Positions 1 to 9,528 are shown, numbered from the stretch's first letter. The stretch is DNA of 64,000 nt from Myxococcus dinghuensis (GCF_024198235.1 NZ_JAKCFB010000017.1:1-64000), one strand, 5' to 3'. The notes: generated from the sequence alone by a model not told the origin. Made by a program: numbers and translations.

Positions 1-236
<236 letters not shown>

Positions 237-245
237 TAGACCCCT

Positions 246-292
246 TCCGGCTCCCTCGGACGTCCCTTCCGGGGAATTTCCAGGGAGCCGGA
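246..292 (+). other. Inverted repeat in the tuf-rpsJ gap
   Basis: TCCGGCTCCCT (246-256) is perfectly complementary to AGGGAGCCGGA (282-292), an 11-bp stem with a 25-base loop. It starts 9 bases after the tuf stop and is not followed by a T run. It may be a tuf terminator, an mRNA 3' end stabiliser or a leader element of the S10 operon; the sequence does not decide between these. Confidence 0.55.
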
Positions 293-302
293 GGAAATCC
301 AG

Positions 303-329
303 TTGCATACACCGGGGCGGGATGGTAAT
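303..329 (+). promoter_or_regulatory. Weak candidate promoter for the S10 operon
   Basis: TTGCAT (303-308) and GGTAAT (324-329) resemble -35 and -10 hexamers (four matches each) but are separated by only 15 bases. They sit 109 bases before the rpsJ start, downstream of the inverted repeat at 246-292. This is the best sigma-70-like pair I can see in the gap, but myxobacterial promoters are poorly conserved, so this is only a candidate. Confidence 0.22.
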
Positions 330-437
330 CACCGCGCCCCTTCGTTCTGAAGAAACGGCTCTGTGACAACCAGGGGACGTCGGTCGTAGCGCCTCCCGAG
401 GCGGTGGCACAGGGTTCGTTCTAAGAGGTTCTTGCGA

Positions 438-746
438 ATGGCGACACAGAAGATCCGCATCCGGTTGAAGGCATACGACTCGAAGCTCCTGGACCAGAGC
501 GCTGGAGAGATCGTCGAGACGGCCAAGCGCACGGGCGCGAAGGTGGCCGGTCCGATCCCCCTTCCTACGCGCATCAACAAGTTCACGGTTCTGCGCTCGC
601 CGCACGTGGACAAGAAGAGCCGCGAGCAGTTCGAGATCCGTACGCACAAGCGCCTGCTCGATATCCTCGAGCCCACGCAGCAGACGCTGGATGCGCTCAT
701 GAAGCTGGATCTGTCGGCCGGCGTTGACGTCGAGATCAAGTCCTAG
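438..746 (+). CDS. rpsJ: 30S ribosomal protein S10 (NusE)
   Basis: First gene of the S10 operon, 102 residues, the normal length. S10 sits in the head of the 30S subunit and, as NusE, joins antitermination complexes. The N-terminus [17 protein letters not shown] and the stretch [20 protein letters not shown] are textbook S10. A TTG two codons upstream is in frame, but the ATG at 438 gives the family-standard N-terminus [10 protein letters not shown] and lies behind AAGAGG. The next gene should be rplC but is rplD. Confidence 0.98.
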   Translation: MATQKIRIRLKAYDSKLLDQSAGEIVETAKRTGAKVAGPIPLPTRINKFTVLRSPHVDKKSREQFEIRTHKRLLDILEPTQQTLDALMKLDLSAGVDVEIKS

Positions 747-749
747 GAA

Positions 750-787
750 GCGGGTGGGCGTCCGAGTGGTTTCACTCCGACCCCCGC
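750..787 (+). other. Hairpin between rpsJ and rplD
   Basis: GTCCGAGTG (760-768) pairs with CACTCCGAC (773-781), one mismatch and a four-base loop, inside an outer GCGGG/CCCGC stem (750-754 with 783-787). It ends just before the rplD Shine-Dalgarno GAGGAAAG. It occupies the place where rplC lies in most bacteria. Confidence 0.5.
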
Positions 788-799
788 GAGGAAAGTGCC

Positions 800-1423
800 A
801 TGGCGAAGTTTGACGTTGTCGACCTGGATTTGAAGAAGGTGTCGGAGATCGAGCTCTCCGACGATGTCTTCGGCGCCGAGCCGAACACGCACCTCTTTTA
901 CGAGGTTGCGAAGATGCAGCAGATCAACCGGCGTCGCGGCACGGTGGGTGTGAAGAACACCTCGCTGGTCAGCGGCGGCGGCAAGAAGCCCTGGAAGCAG
1001 AAGGGCACCGGTCGCGCCCGCCAGGGTTCCATCCGCGCTTCCCACTGGGTGGGCGGCGGCAAGGCGATGGCTCCCAAGGCTCGCGACTACTTCTACCGTC
1101 CGCCCCGCAAGGTGCGCCGCGGTGCGCTGAAGTCCGCGCTGTCCCTGCGCGCCAAGGAGAAGACGCTCATCATCCTGAGCGGGTTCTCCCTGGACGCCCC
1201 CAAGAGCAAGCAGGCCTTCGAGGTGCTCACCAAGCGCCTGAAGCTGCAGAACGCCCTGGTGGTGGACGACAAGGGCAACACCAACCTGCACCGCAGCGTG
1301 CGCAACCTGGCGAAGTTCGACGTGCTGCCCCCCGAGGGTCTCAACCTCGAGGCGGTGCTGAAGCACTCGCACCTGGTTCTCACCTCCGCGGCCGCGAAGT
1401 CCCTCGAAGGGGCGCTCTCATGA
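800..1423 (+). CDS. rplD: 50S ribosomal protein L4
   Basis: L4, 207 residues, binds 23S rRNA and lines the peptide exit tunnel. The extended loop carrying [20 protein letters not shown] and the following [15 protein letters not shown] are diagnostic. The start ATG lies behind GAGGAAAG. The stop overlaps the rplW start (ATGA at 1420-1423), so the pair is translationally coupled. In some bacteria L4 represses its own operon through the mRNA leader; nothing here shows whether that applies. Confidence 0.98.
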   Translation: MAKFDVVDLDLKKVSEIELSDDVFGAEPNTHLFYEVAKMQQINRRRGTVGVKNTSLVSGGGKKPWKQKGTGRARQGSIRASHWVGGGKAMAPKARDYFYRPPRKVRRGALKSALSLRAKEKTLIILSGFSLDAPKSKQAFEVLTKRLKLQNALVVDDKGNTNLHRSVRNLAKFDVLPPEGLNLEAVLKHSHLVLTSAAAKSLEGALS

Positions 1424-1713
1424 ATCTCAGTGACGTCATCAAGGGCCCGCTCATCACCGAGAAGCTGGACAAGGCCCGCGAGAAGTTCCGGCAGTATTCG
1501 TTCATCGTCGACCGCAAGGCCACCAAGCACGACGTGGCTCGCGCGGTGGAGACGCTGTTCAAGGTCACGGTCGAGGGCGTCCGCACGAACATCGTCCGCG
1601 GCAAGATCAAGCGCGTGGGTCGGAGCATCGGCAAGCGGCCCAACTTCAAGAAGGCGGTCGTCACCCTCAAGGAAGGCGACTCGATCGAACTCTTCGAGGG
1701 AGGGGCGGCCTGA
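1420..1713 (+). CDS. rplW: 50S ribosomal protein L23
   Basis: L23, 97 residues, sits at the tunnel exit and docks trigger factor and SRP. The motif [20 protein letters not shown] at the N-terminus and [26 protein letters not shown] later are typical. Its ATG overlaps the rplD stop by four bases. Normal length, no anomalies. Confidence 0.98.
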   Translation: MNLSDVIKGPLITEKLDKAREKFRQYSFIVDRKATKHDVARAVETLFKVTVEGVRTNIVRGKIKRVGRSIGKRPNFKKAVVTLKEGDSIELFEGGAA

Positions 1714-1747
1714 CGCTACGGCGTAAGGTCAGCCTGAGGAACACACC

Positions 1748-2593
1748 ATGGGCATCAAGAAGTACAAGCCGACAAGCGCCGCCCGCCGTCTGATGACGGT
1801 GTCCGATTTCGCGGACATCACCAAGGACGCGCCCGAGAAGAAGCTGACCGAGCCGCTGAAGCGCTCGGGCGGCCGCAACGTCCACGGACACATCACCCGC
1901 CGTCACCAGGGCGGTGGTCACAAGCGCCGTTACCGCGTCATCGACTTCAAGCGTCGTGACAAGGACGGCGTGCCGGCCAAGGTCGTGGCGGTGGAGTACG
2001 ACCCGAACCGCACCGCGAACATCGCGCTGCTGCACTACGCGGACGGCGAGAAGCGCTACATCCTGGCCCCCGTGGGCCTGAACGTGGGCGACACGCTCTT
2101 CGCCGGTGACCAGGCGGACATCCGTCCGGGCAACTCCCTGCCGCTGCAGAACATCCCGGTGGGTACGGTCATCCACAACGTGGAGCTCAAGCCGGGCCGC
2201 GGCGCGCAGATCATCCGTTCGGCCGGCACGTCTGGCCAGCTGATGGCGAAGGAGGGCCGCTACGCGCAGGTGCGCATGCCTTCCGGCTCCGTCCGCATGG
2301 TCCTCATCGAGTGCCGCGCCACCGTGGGCCAGGTGGGCAACATCGAGCACGAGATCATCCGCATCGGCAAGGCGGGTAAGAGCCGCTGGCTGGGCATCCG
2401 CCCGACGGTTCGTGGTCTCGCGATGAACCCCGTGGACCACCCGCACGGTGGTGGTGAGGGTAAGTCCGGTCAGGGTAACCCGCACCCGGTGTCGCCGTGG
2501 GGCAAGAAGACCAAGGGCCTCACCACGCGCACCAACAAGCGTACCGACAAGTTCATCGTGAGCGGCCGCCGCCAGGGCGCGCGCAGCCAGTAA
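1748..2593 (+). CDS. rplB: 50S ribosomal protein L2
   Basis: L2, 281 residues, supports subunit association and the peptidyl-transferase centre. The N-terminal half has [20 protein letters not shown] and [10 protein letters not shown]. The C-terminal loop [14 protein letters not shown] carries the invariant histidine near the catalytic centre. A spaced AGGAA precedes the ATG. Length is close to the usual 275-280. Confidence 0.98.
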   Translation: MGIKKYKPTSAARRLMTVSDFADITKDAPEKKLTEPLKRSGGRNVHGHITRRHQGGGHKRRYRVIDFKRRDKDGVPAKVVAVEYDPNRTANIALLHYADGEKRYILAPVGLNVGDTLFAGDQADIRPGNSLPLQNIPVGTVIHNVELKPGRGAQIIRSAGTSGQLMAKEGRYAQVRMPSGSVRMVLIECRATVGQVGNIEHEIIRIGKAGKSRWLGIRPTVRGLAMNPVDHPHGGGEGKSGQGNPHPVSPWGKKTKGLTTRTNKRTDKFIVSGRRQGARSQ

Positions 2594-2608
2594 GAGGATT
2601 CGCAAGCC

Positions 2609-2896
2609 ATGGCTCGTTCGATCAAGAAGGGTCCGTTCGTCGACGACTTCCTCGTGAAGAAGATCGAGGACATGATCAAGACGAACAAGAAGACTGTCGT
2701 GAAGACGTGGTCCCGCCGCTCCACCATCCTGCCGGAGTTCGTGGGTCACACCTTCGCGGTGCACAACGGGAAGAAGTTCATCCCGGTGTTCGTCACGGAG
2801 AACATGGTCGGCCACAAGCTCGGCGAGTTCGCCCCGACGCGTACGTTCGGTGGTCACTCGGCGGAGAAGAAGGTCGCCAAGGCGCCGGGCAAGTAG
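2609..2896 (+). CDS. rpsS: 30S ribosomal protein S19
   Basis: S19, 95 residues, forms a head complex with S13 and touches the A-site finger. Motifs [34 protein letters not shown] and [12 protein letters not shown] are typical. It lies 15 bases after rplB, with GAGGA before its ATG. Confidence 0.98.
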   Translation: MARSIKKGPFVDDFLVKKIEDMIKTNKKTVVKTWSRRSTILPEFVGHTFAVHNGKKFIPVFVTENMVGHKLGEFAPTRTFGGHSAEKKVAKAPGK

Positions 2897-2931
2897 CCAG
2901 GTGCATTGCCTGAGAAGCTGAGGAGATGACC

Positions 2932-3276
2932 ATGGAGTCGACTGCACATCTGCGTTTCCTGCGCATGAGCCCGCGCAAGCTGTCCACCGTCGCGGCGCTC
3001 GTCCGGGGCAAGCCCGTCGAGGCGGCCCTCAACATCCTGAAGTTCACCCCCCGCGCGGCGGCCCTCCCGGTGGAGAAGCTCATCAAGAGCGCCGTGGCCA
3101 ACGCGACGGACAAGTCCAAGGGGCAGGTCGACGTGGACACGCTCTACGTCAAGACCATCTCCGTGGACCAGGGCCCCACCCAGCGCCGGTTCATGCCGCG
3201 CGCCATGGGCCGGGCAACCCCCATCAAGAAGAAGACCGCCCACGTTCACGTGGTGCTGGCCGAGGCCAAGAAGTAG
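2932..3276 (+). CDS. rplV: 50S ribosomal protein L22
   Basis: L22, 114 residues, lines the exit tunnel. [21 protein letters not shown] at the N-terminus and [19 protein letters not shown] near the C-terminus (hairpin loop residues) are typical. An ATG at 2926 is in frame, but the Shine-Dalgarno AGGAG (2921-2925) abuts it with no spacer while standing six bases from the ATG at 2932, so the later start is chosen. Confidence 0.96.
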   Translation: MESTAHLRFLRMSPRKLSTVAALVRGKPVEAALNILKFTPRAAALPVEKLIKSAVANATDKSKGQVDVDTLYVKTISVDQGPTQRRFMPRAMGRATPIKKKTAHVHVVLAEAKK

Positions 3277-3317
3277 GACCCGTCGGGCCCTGCCCGGACG
3301 CTTCAAGGAGATTCACG

Positions 3318-3980
<663 letters not shown>

Positions 3981-3996
3981 GAGCCCGCTTGCGCCC

Positions 3997-4019
3997 GGTG
4001 CCCTCGAACAGGGGGCACC
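3997..4019 (+). other. Hairpin between rpsC and rplP
   Basis: GGTGCCC (3997-4003) pairs perfectly with GGGCACC (4013-4019) around a nine-base loop. It lies 28 bases before the rplP start. Confidence 0.5.
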
Positions 4020-4047
4020 CGGAGCAGGGCAGTGAAGGACCACGACG

Positions 4048-4467
4048 ATGCTTCAGCCTGCACGTACGAAGTACCGCAAGATGCACAAGGGCCGCACGCC
4101 CGGCGCCGCGCACCGTGGCAGCGACCTGACCTACGGTGAGTACGGCCTGATGAGCCTCCAGCCGGGGTGGATCACCTCCCGGCAGATCGAGGCGGCCCGT
4201 ATCACGATGACCCGTCACGTGAAGCGTGGCGGCAAGATCTGGATCCGGATCTTCCCGGACAAGCCCATCACCAAGAAGCCCGCCGAGACTCGTATGGGTA
4301 CCGGCAAGGGTGGCGTGGAGTACTACGTCGCGGTGGTGAAGCCCGGTCGCATCCTCTACGAGATGGAGGGTATGACCCCGGAGGTGGCGACGCAGGCGCT
4401 GAAGCTGGCGCAGGCGAAGCTGCCGGTGCTGACCCGCATCGTGAAGCGCTCGGATCTGAGCCTCTAG
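4048..4467 (+). CDS. rplP: 50S ribosomal protein L16
   Basis: L16, 139 residues, helps position tRNA in the A site. [16 protein letters not shown] at the N-terminus, then [19 protein letters not shown] and [19 protein letters not shown], identify it unambiguously. Length is normal. It is preceded by GAAGGACCACGACG and a hairpin. Confidence 0.98.
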   Translation: MLQPARTKYRKMHKGRTPGAAHRGSDLTYGEYGLMSLQPGWITSRQIEAARITMTRHVKRGGKIWIRIFPDKPITKKPAETRMGTGKGGVEYYVAVVKPGRILYEMEGMTPEVATQALKLAQAKLPVLTRIVKRSDLSL

Positions 4468-4475
4468 GCACCGCG

Positions 4476-4504
4476 GCGGGAGCCCCTCTCGAGCGGGCTC
4501 CCGC
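4476..4504 (+). other. Hairpin between rplP and rpmC
   Basis: GCGGGAGCCC (4476-4485) pairs with GGGCTCCCGC (4495-4504), a perfect 10-bp stem with a nine-base loop. It begins nine bases after the rplP stop and ends eight bases before the rpmC Shine-Dalgarno. Confidence 0.6.
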
Positions 4505-4522
4505 ACGCATGTGGAGATTGCA

Positions 4523-4726
4523 ATGGCGACTTCGAAGGAACTGAGGGACCTGTCGGCGGACGACCTGCAGCGGCGGGCGACGGAGCTGCGCGAGACGCTG
4601 TTCCAGGACCAGCTGAAGCGGCGGACCGGCTCGCTGGACAGCCCGGCGGAGCGGACCCAGCACCGGCGCGACCTGGCCCGGGTGCTCGGCGTGCTCAGCG
4701 AGAAGCGGAAGACGTCGAAGGGCTAG
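4523..4726 (+). CDS. rpmC: 50S ribosomal protein L29
   Basis: L29, 67 residues, a small all-helical protein near the exit tunnel. MATSKELRDLSADDLQRRA then LRETLFQDQLKRRTGSLDS and RRDLARVLGVL match the family. A GTG at 4511 is in frame, but GGAG at 4513-4516 lies six bases before the ATG at 4523, so that start is preferred and gives the usual length. Confidence 0.95.
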   Translation: MATSKELRDLSADDLQRRATELRETLFQDQLKRRTGSLDSPAERTQHRRDLARVLGVLSEKRKTSKG

Positions 4727-4828
4727 CCCTCGACGTGGGACACCAAGCGCGCTCGCCCGGAAGCGGGTGCGTGCGGCCATCCGGGAGTGCGAGAGCGCCC
4801 GGGTGCATGAGAGACAGTGAGAGAACAG

Positions 4829-5143
4829 ATGGCTGAAACGACTGAAGCACCCAAGGCTGAGACCTCCACCCGCGGTCGTCCCAAGACGCGCGTGGGCATC
4901 GTGACCTCCAACAAGATGCAGAAGACGGTGGTCGTCACCGTCCAGCGTCGGGCTCCGCACCCGAAGTACGGGAAGATCATGAGCCTGCGCGAGAAGTACA
5001 AGGCGCACGTGGAGGACCACGACTACCCGAAGAAGGTCACCATCAACGAGGGTGACCGGGTCCGGATCGCCGAGACCAAGCCCGCTTCGAAGGACAAGCG
5101 CTGGCGCGTGGTCGAGGTGCTGGAGAAGAGCAAGAACGTCTAG
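4829..5143 (+). CDS. rpsQ: 30S ribosomal protein S17 with N-terminal tail
   Basis: S17, 104 residues, binds 16S rRNA early in assembly. The core runs from [18 protein letters not shown] through HPKYGKIM and the C-terminal half [23 protein letters not shown]. About 20 residues rich in Glu, Ala and Thr precede the core; enterobacterial S17 is near 84 residues. A GTG four codons upstream is also possible. The Shine-Dalgarno is weak. Confidence 0.95.
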   Translation: MAETTEAPKAETSTRGRPKTRVGIVTSNKMQKTVVVTVQRRAPHPKYGKIMSLREKYKAHVEDHDYPKKVTINEGDRVRIAETKPASKDKRWRVVEVLEKSKNV

Positions 5144-5150
5144 CACGCAC

Positions 5151-5185
5151 CTCCACCCGGGCCCTCGTGAGACGGCCTGGTGGAG
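5151..5185 (+). other. Hairpin between rpsQ and rplN
   Basis: CTCCACC (5151-5157) pairs with GGTGGAG (5179-5185); inside it GGCC (5160-5163) can pair with GGCC (5174-5177). It ends 11 bases before the rplN Shine-Dalgarno AGGAG. Confidence 0.45.
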
Positions 5186-5209
5186 CCACCGGCGATAGGA
5201 GATTCTCAG

Positions 5210-5578
5210 ATGATTCAGATGACGAGCGTGCTCGACGTGGCGGACAACTCGGGCGCGAAGAAGGTGTTCTGCATCAAGGTGCTCGGCGGTTCGAAGCGCA
5301 AGTACGCGTCCATCGGCGACGTCATCGTCGTGTCGATCCGCGAGGCGCTGCCCAACTCGAAGGTGAAGAAGGGTGACGTCGCCAAGGCGGTCATCGTTCG
5401 CACCAAGCGCGAGGTGGGTCGTCCCGACGGCAGCTTCATCAAGTTCGACGGCAACTCCGCGGTCCTCATCAACAAGGACATGGAGCCCATTGGCACGCGC
5501 ATCTTTGGCCCTGTGGCCCGTGAGCTGCGCGCCCGTAAGTTCATGAAGATCATCTCGCTGGCGCCCGAAGTCCTCTGA
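5210..5578 (+). CDS. rplN: 50S ribosomal protein L14
   Basis: L14, 122 residues, lies at the subunit interface. It starts [19 protein letters not shown] as in nearly all bacteria, and shows [15 protein letters not shown] and FGPVARELR. An in-frame GTG exists 30 bases upstream, but AGGAG (5197-5201) is eight bases from the ATG at 5210 and the family N-terminus begins there. Normal length. Confidence 0.98.
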   Translation: MIQMTSVLDVADNSGAKKVFCIKVLGGSKRKYASIGDVIVVSIREALPNSKVKKGDVAKAVIVRTKREVGRPDGSFIKFDGNSAVLINKDMEPIGTRIFGPVARELRARKFMKIISLAPEVL

Positions 5579-5621
5579 GGGGACCCCAGGCCGGACGGCG
5601 AGCAGCCAGAGAGAGGAAGCC

Positions 5622-5951
5622 ATGCAGAAGATGAAGGTGGGAGACACGGTCCAGGTCATGGCCGGGGCCGAGGCCTCCGAGAAGAGCGCTGCGACCAAGC
5701 GCGGCAAGGTGCTGAAGATCGACCGCGAGGCGGGTCGCGTCACGGTCGAGGGTCTGCGTCTGGTCAAGCGCCATCTGCGCAAGACCGCCCAGAGCCCCGA
5801 GGGTGGCATTGTCGAGAAGCCCGGCACCATCGCCCTGGCGAACGTCCAGGTGGTGTGCGCCAAGTGCGACAAGCCGACCCGTGTGGGTATCCGGGCCGAG
5901 GGCGAGAAGCAGAAGCGGTTCTGCAAGAACTGCGACGCCCTGATTGACTAG
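5622..5951 (+). CDS. rplX: 50S ribosomal protein L24, zinc-ribbon form
   Basis: L24, 109 residues, an assembly initiator near the exit tunnel. The KOW motif lies near residues 5-35 ([12 protein letters not shown], then [11 protein letters not shown]). The C-terminal half carries C79-x2-C82 and C101-x2-C104 around [17 protein letters not shown], the zinc-binding form found in many bacteria but absent from E. coli. AGAGAGGAAG precedes the ATG. Confidence 0.97.
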   Translation: MQKMKVGDTVQVMAGAEASEKSAATKRGKVLKIDREAGRVTVEGLRLVKRHLRKTAQSPEGGIVEKPGTIALANVQVVCAKCDKPTRVGIRAEGEKQKRFCKNCDALID

Positions 5952-5976
5952 GAGTCCCTGTTGGGGCATGTATGCG

Positions 5977-6014
5977 CGCCCTTCTGTCCACCCAGGTGGG
6001 TGGGTAGAGGGGCG
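5977..6014 (+). other. Long hairpin in the rplX-rplE gap
   Basis: CCACCC (5988-5993) pairs with GGGTGG (5998-6003) across AGGT; the stem continues through CT/AG and CGCCC (5977-5981) with GGGCG (6010-6014). No T run follows. It may attenuate or process the transcript ahead of rplE. Confidence 0.5.
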
Positions 6015-6024
6015 TGCAGGCTAG

Positions 6025-6050
6025 AGGGCCCAGGTATCGGACAGGGCCCT
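6025..6050 (+). other. Second hairpin in the rplX-rplE gap
   Basis: AGGGCCC (6025-6031) pairs with GGGCCCT (6044-6050) around a 12-base loop. It is followed by TGGGTTGTTC, so a weak intrinsic terminator is possible. Together with the hairpin at 5977-6014 it fills half of a 181-base gap. Confidence 0.45.
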
Positions 6051-6132
6051 TGGGTTGTTCACGGATTTTCATCAGAAGGACTGATCGGACGCGCTGGGTC
6101 CACGACGGCGCCCCGAAGCAGAGGACACGACG

Positions 6133-6786
6133 ATGGCTGACGAGAAGAAGGCCGAGCAGAAGGAAAAGAAGGCGAAGCGCGGCAAGAAGGAAGAGGCCAA
6201 GAAGGTTGGCTTCGCGGCGAACATCGAGGAAGGCCTCGAGAGCAAGCCGGCGCGCATGAAGGAGCGCTTCCGCAAGGAAGGCGTCCCCGCCCTCATGAAG
6301 GAGCTGGGTCTGAAGAACCCGATGCAGGTTCCCCGGCTCCAGAAGATCGTCGTCAACATGGGTCTGGGCGAGGCGCTCGCCAACAACAAGATCCTCGAGT
6401 CCGCGGTGGACCAGCTCGCGGCGATCACCGGTCAGAAGCCGATCGTGACGCGCGCCCGCAAGTCGATCGCGAACTTCAAGCTGCGCCAGGGGCAGGCCAT
6501 CGGTGCCGCCGTCACGCTGCGCGGCGACCGCATGTTCGAGTTCATGGACCGCCTCATCACCGTGGCGCTGCCGCGCGTGCGTGACTTCAAGGGCGTGTCT
6601 CCGAAGGCATTCGACGGGAAGGGCAACTACACGCTCGGCGTCCGCGAGCAGATCATCTTCCCCGAAATCAACTACGACCAGATCGAGAAGGTGAAGGGGC
6701 TCAACATCAGCTTCGTCACCACCGCCCAGAACGACGAGCAGGGGCTGGCGCTGATGCGTCACTTCGGCATGCCGTTCCGCCAGTAA
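6133..6786 (+). CDS. rplE: 50S ribosomal protein L5 with charged N-terminal tail
   Basis: L5, 217 residues against a usual 179-190, binds 5S rRNA in the central protuberance. The conserved part begins near residue 40 with [18 protein letters not shown], then [35 protein letters not shown], and [12 protein letters not shown]. The first 38 residues are dominated by Lys, Glu and Ala and have no counterpart in standard L5. No later start has a better ribosome binding site: the ATG at 6133 follows GCAGAGGACACGACG. Confidence 0.96.
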   Translation: MADEKKAEQKEKKAKRGKKEEAKKVGFAANIEEGLESKPARMKERFRKEGVPALMKELGLKNPMQVPRLQKIVVNMGLGEALANNKILESAVDQLAAITGQKPIVTRARKSIANFKLRQGQAIGAAVTLRGDRMFEFMDRLITVALPRVRDFKGVSPKAFDGKGNYTLGVREQIIFPEINYDQIEKVKGLNISFVTTAQNDEQGLALMRHFGMPFRQ

Positions 6787-6813
6787 GCCCTCGAGCCAAG
6801 GACCTTAAAGACA

Positions 6814-6999
6814 ATGGCCAAGCTCTCCAAGATCGCCCAGGCGAAGCGCAAGCCGAAGTTCTCGGTGCGCCAGTACAACCGCTGCCCGCTCTGCGGCCGT
6901 CCCCGCGCGTTCCTGCGCAAGTTCAAGATGTGCCGTATCTGCCTGCGCAACCGTGCGCTGCGCGGCGAGATCACCGGCGTCACCAAGTCGTCCTGGTGA
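6814..6999 (+). CDS. rpsN: 30S ribosomal protein S14, zinc-binding type Z
   Basis: S14 of the short, zinc-containing type, 61 residues. C24-P-L-C27 and C40-R-I-C43 bind zinc, between [12 protein letters not shown] and [16 protein letters not shown]. It organises 16S rRNA in the 30S head. The 27-base gap after rplE has no room for its own promoter. No zinc-free paralogue is present in this window. Confidence 0.98.
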   Translation: MAKLSKIAQAKRKPKFSVRQYNRCPLCGRPRAFLRKFKMCRICLRNRALRGEITGVTKSSW

Positions 7000-7010
7000 T
7001 GCGGTAGGGC

Positions 7011-7050
7011 AGGGCGCCCGGGATCCCCAGATGGGATCGCCAGGCGCCCT
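7011..7050 (+). other. Two-tier hairpin between rpsN and rpsH
   Basis: AGGGCGCC (7011-7018) pairs with GGCGCCCT (7043-7050); inside, GATCCC (7022-7027) pairs with GGGATC (7033-7038) around CAGAT. It stands 12 bases after the rpsN stop in a 196-base gap. Such a stable element could slow or end transcription, or protect the 3' end of the upstream message. Confidence 0.6.
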
Positions 7051-7195
7051 GGTCGTGCTCCACGAGGGGCACGGCGGAAGAAGCTTCAATGCAGTGAAGT
7101 GGCGACCGACGCGAACCCCCGGGATGGGCCCGGCAGGCGCGGTGGTCGCGAACGCGAGGTGCCCGGAGAGGGGCCTCGCCTCTGGAAGGTAGCCC

Positions 7196-7600
7196 ATGCC
7201 GGTCAATGATCCCGTTGGCGACATGCTGACCCGCCTGCGCAATGCTTCGCGCGCGCGTCACGACAAGGTCGTCATCCCCCACTCGAAGCTCAAGCTCGAG
7301 ATCATCAAGGTCCTCAAGGACGAGGGCTACATCGGGGAGTTCACCATCCACACCCAGGACGGCTCGCCGCAGAGCGAGATCACCGTTCAGCTCAAGTACG
7401 GGCCGGACCGCAGCCCCGCCATCACCGGCATCCGCCGCGTGTCGAAGCCGGGCCTCCGCCGCTACGTGGGCATCAACGACATCAAGCCGGTGCTGGGCGG
7501 AATGGGTATCTCCATCCTCTCCACCTCGCGCGGCATCCTGGTGGACTCCGAGGCCCGCAAGCAGAAGGCGGGCGGCGAGCTGCTCTGCACCGTCTACTAG
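7196..7600 (+). CDS. rpsH: 30S ribosomal protein S8
   Basis: S8, 134 residues, binds the central domain of 16S rRNA and in E. coli represses the spc operon. [19 protein letters not shown] at the N-terminus and [19 protein letters not shown] near the C-terminus are typical. The ATG follows GGAAGGTAGCCC. Normal length. Confidence 0.98.
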   Translation: MPVNDPVGDMLTRLRNASRARHDKVVIPHSKLKLEIIKVLKDEGYIGEFTIHTQDGSPQSEITVQLKYGPDRSPAITGIRRVSKPGLRRYVGINDIKPVLGGMGISILSTSRGILVDSEARKQKAGGELLCTVY

Positions 7601-7603
7601 CCA

Positions 7604-7619
7604 GCGGCCTGGTGGCCGC
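7604..7619 (+). other. Small hairpin between rpsH and rplF
   Basis: GCGGCC (7604-7609), loop TGGT, GGCCGC (7614-7619), beginning four bases after the rpsH stop. Confidence 0.4.
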
Positions 7620-7664
7620 GCCTCGTGAGAGTGCGCGCCCCGGGCATACAGGACCGAGGCAACC

Positions 7665-8231
7665 ATGAGTCGGATTGGAAAACTGGCGATCAAGCTCGGC
7701 GACAAGACGAAGGCCATCGTCGCCGGCCAGCAGGTGAACTTCGAGGGCCCCAAGGGCAAGCTGTCGGTGAAGCTGCCCATCAAGGTCAAGGTCGAGGTCA
7801 AGGACGGTCAGGTCACCGTGCAGCGCGAGGATGACTCCCGCGAGGCGCGCAGCCTGCACGGCCTGACCCGCACCATCCTCGCGAACGCCGCCAAGGGCGT
7901 GTCCACGGGCTTCGAGAAGAAGCTGGACATCCGTGGCGTCGGCTTCCGCGCCGAGGTGAAGGGCAAGGCGATCCACTTCTCGCTGGGCTACTCGCACCCC
8001 ATCGTCTTCAACCTCCCCGAGGGTGTGACGGCGGAAGTGGACAAGCAGGCGCGCACCGAGGACAGCCTCCCCACCGTGGGCCTGACGCTGCGCTCGGCGG
8101 ACAAGGAAGTGCTGGGCGCGACGGCGGTCAACATCCGCTCGCTGCGTCCGCCCGAGCCCTACAAGGGCAAGGGCATCAAGTACGCCGAGGAGCGCATCCG
8201 CCGTAAGGAGGGCAAGACCGGAACGACCTAG
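7665..8231 (+). CDS. rplF: 50S ribosomal protein L6
   Basis: L6, 188 residues, a two-domain protein near the factor-binding stalk. MSRIGKLAIKLGD at the N-terminus, FEGPKGKLSVKLP, GLTRTILANAAKGVSTGFEK and the C-terminal PPEPYKGKGIKYAEERIRRK identify it. GAGG lies just before the ATG. Length is slightly above the usual 177-180. Confidence 0.98.
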   Translation: MSRIGKLAIKLGDKTKAIVAGQQVNFEGPKGKLSVKLPIKVKVEVKDGQVTVQREDDSREARSLHGLTRTILANAAKGVSTGFEKKLDIRGVGFRAEVKGKAIHFSLGYSHPIVFNLPEGVTAEVDKQARTEDSLPTVGLTLRSADKEVLGATAVNIRSLRPPEPYKGKGIKYAEERIRRKEGKTGTT

Positions 8232-8339
8232 TCGTCCCGTCTGTCCTGAGTGGACTCAATCCCGCCGGGCCCTGGAGGCCTGGCGGCATCATCCGGCGGT
8301 GGAAGTCCGTATCGCCGCCGGAAGGAAAAGGAAGCAGCC

Positions 8340-8696
8340 ATGCCGACGAAGATCGATCCCCGTCTCAAGAGGAAGAACCGCATCCGCAAGAAGTTGTCGG
8401 GCACGCCCGAGCGGCCGCGGCTCACCGTTTACAAGAGCCTCAAGCACATCTATGCGCAGGTGGTGGACGACACCACGGGCCGTACCCTCGCGTTTGCCTC
8501 GTCGCTGTCCAAGGAGCTGAAGGGCCAGGACGAAGGCGACAAGAAGGCGGACGCGAAGCGGGTGGGTTCGCTCATCGCGCAGCGGTGCAAGGCTGCCAAC
8601 GTCGAGGCGGTGGTGTTCGACCGCAACGGCTTCCCCTATCACGGGCGTATCGCCGCCGTGGCTGATGCCGCGCGCGAGGCCGGGCTGAAGTTCTAG
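8340..8696 (+). CDS. rplR: 50S ribosomal protein L18
   Basis: L18, 118 residues, binds 5S rRNA with L5. [18 protein letters not shown], the [20 protein letters not shown] helix and the C-terminal [20 protein letters not shown] are typical. The frame is open for 30 codons upstream, but the ATG at 8340 behind AAGGAAAAGGAAG gives the family-standard length and N-terminus. Confidence 0.97.
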   Translation: MPTKIDPRLKRKNRIRKKLSGTPERPRLTVYKSLKHIYAQVVDDTTGRTLAFASSLSKELKGQDEGDKKADAKRVGSLIAQRCKAANVEAVVFDRNGFPYHGRIAAVADAAREAGLKF

Positions 8697-8715
8697 CTTT
8701 CGAAAGGATTTCCAA

Positions 8716-9237
8716 GTGGCAACTCCGATCAATCCGAACGATCTGGACCTCACCGACCGCGTGGTGAACATCAACCGCGTCGCCAAGGTCGTGAAGGGCG
8801 GCCGCCGGTTCTCGTTCGCCGCCCTGGTGGTGGTGGGTGATGGCGCCGGTCACGTGGGCGTGGGCCTGGGCAAGGCCAACGAGGTCCCCGAGGCCATCCG
8901 CAAGGGTGGCGAGAACGCGAAGAAGAACCTGTTCCGCGTTCCGCTGATGGGTCACACGATTCCGCACGAGGTGCTCGGGCACTTCGGCGCCGGCTGGGTG
9001 CTGCTCAAGCCGGCCAGCGAAGGTACGGGCGTCATCGCCGGCGGCGCGGTCCGCGCGGTGCTCGAGGCAGCGGGTATCCGCAACATCCTGACCAAGAGCC
9101 AGGGCTCGCGGAACCCCCACAACGTGCTGAAGGCCACGGTGGCGGGCCTGAAGCAGCTGCGCAGCGCGGCCCAGGTGTCGCGCCTGCGTGGCAAGGACGT
9201 CGAGTCGGCGAAGCTCGCCGGGGAGCAGAGGGGCTAG
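8716..9237 (+). CDS. rpsE: 30S ribosomal protein S5
   Basis: S5, 173 residues, affects decoding accuracy and mRNA unwinding. [39 protein letters not shown] (double-stranded RNA-binding fold) and the C-terminal [18 protein letters not shown] are diagnostic. It begins with GTG at 8716, behind AAAGGA. Two bases separate its stop from rpmD. Confidence 0.98.
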   Translation: MATPINPNDLDLTDRVVNINRVAKVVKGGRRFSFAALVVVGDGAGHVGVGLGKANEVPEAIRKGGENAKKNLFRVPLMGHTIPHEVLGHFGAGWVLLKPASEGTGVIAGGAVRAVLEAAGIRNILTKSQGSRNPHNVLKATVAGLKQLRSAAQVSRLRGKDVESAKLAGEQRG

Positions 9238-9239
9238 TC

Positions 9240-9509
9240 ATGGCGCTCAAGGTCAAGCTGACGAAGAGCTACGCGGGCGCTTCCGAGGACATGCTGGGCA
9301 CGATCAAGGGCCTGGGTCTGAAGAAGTTCGGTGACGAGCGCCTGCTCAAGGACACGCCGGCCATTCGTGGCATGGCGTTCAAGGTGAAGCACCTGGTCTC
9401 CCTGGAGACGGTGTCCACCGAGGCGCCGGCGCCGAAGCGCCGCAAGCCGCGCAAGATCGCCCTGCGGGATCGCGCGCGCGCCTACCAGGCCAAGCAGGAC
9501 AAGGCCTGA
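9240..9509 (+). CDS. rpmD: 50S ribosomal protein L30 with C-terminal extension
   Basis: The first 60 residues are ordinary L30: [51 protein letters not shown] basic tail of about 28 residues, with [18 protein letters not shown], follows where most L30 proteins stop. Total 89 residues. The ATG lies two bases after the rpsE stop and shares its upstream GGGGAGCAGAGGGG, so translation is probably coupled. Confidence 0.96.
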   Translation: MALKVKLTKSYAGASEDMLGTIKGLGLKKFGDERLLKDTPAIRGMAFKVKHLVSLETVSTEAPAPKRRKPRKIALRDRARAYQAKQDKA

Positions 9510-9528
9510 GACGAGAGGACCCAAGACA

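Noticed and set aside
2926-2931. Earlier ATG for rplV
   Set aside because: The Shine-Dalgarno AGGAG abuts it; the ATG at 2932 has proper spacing.
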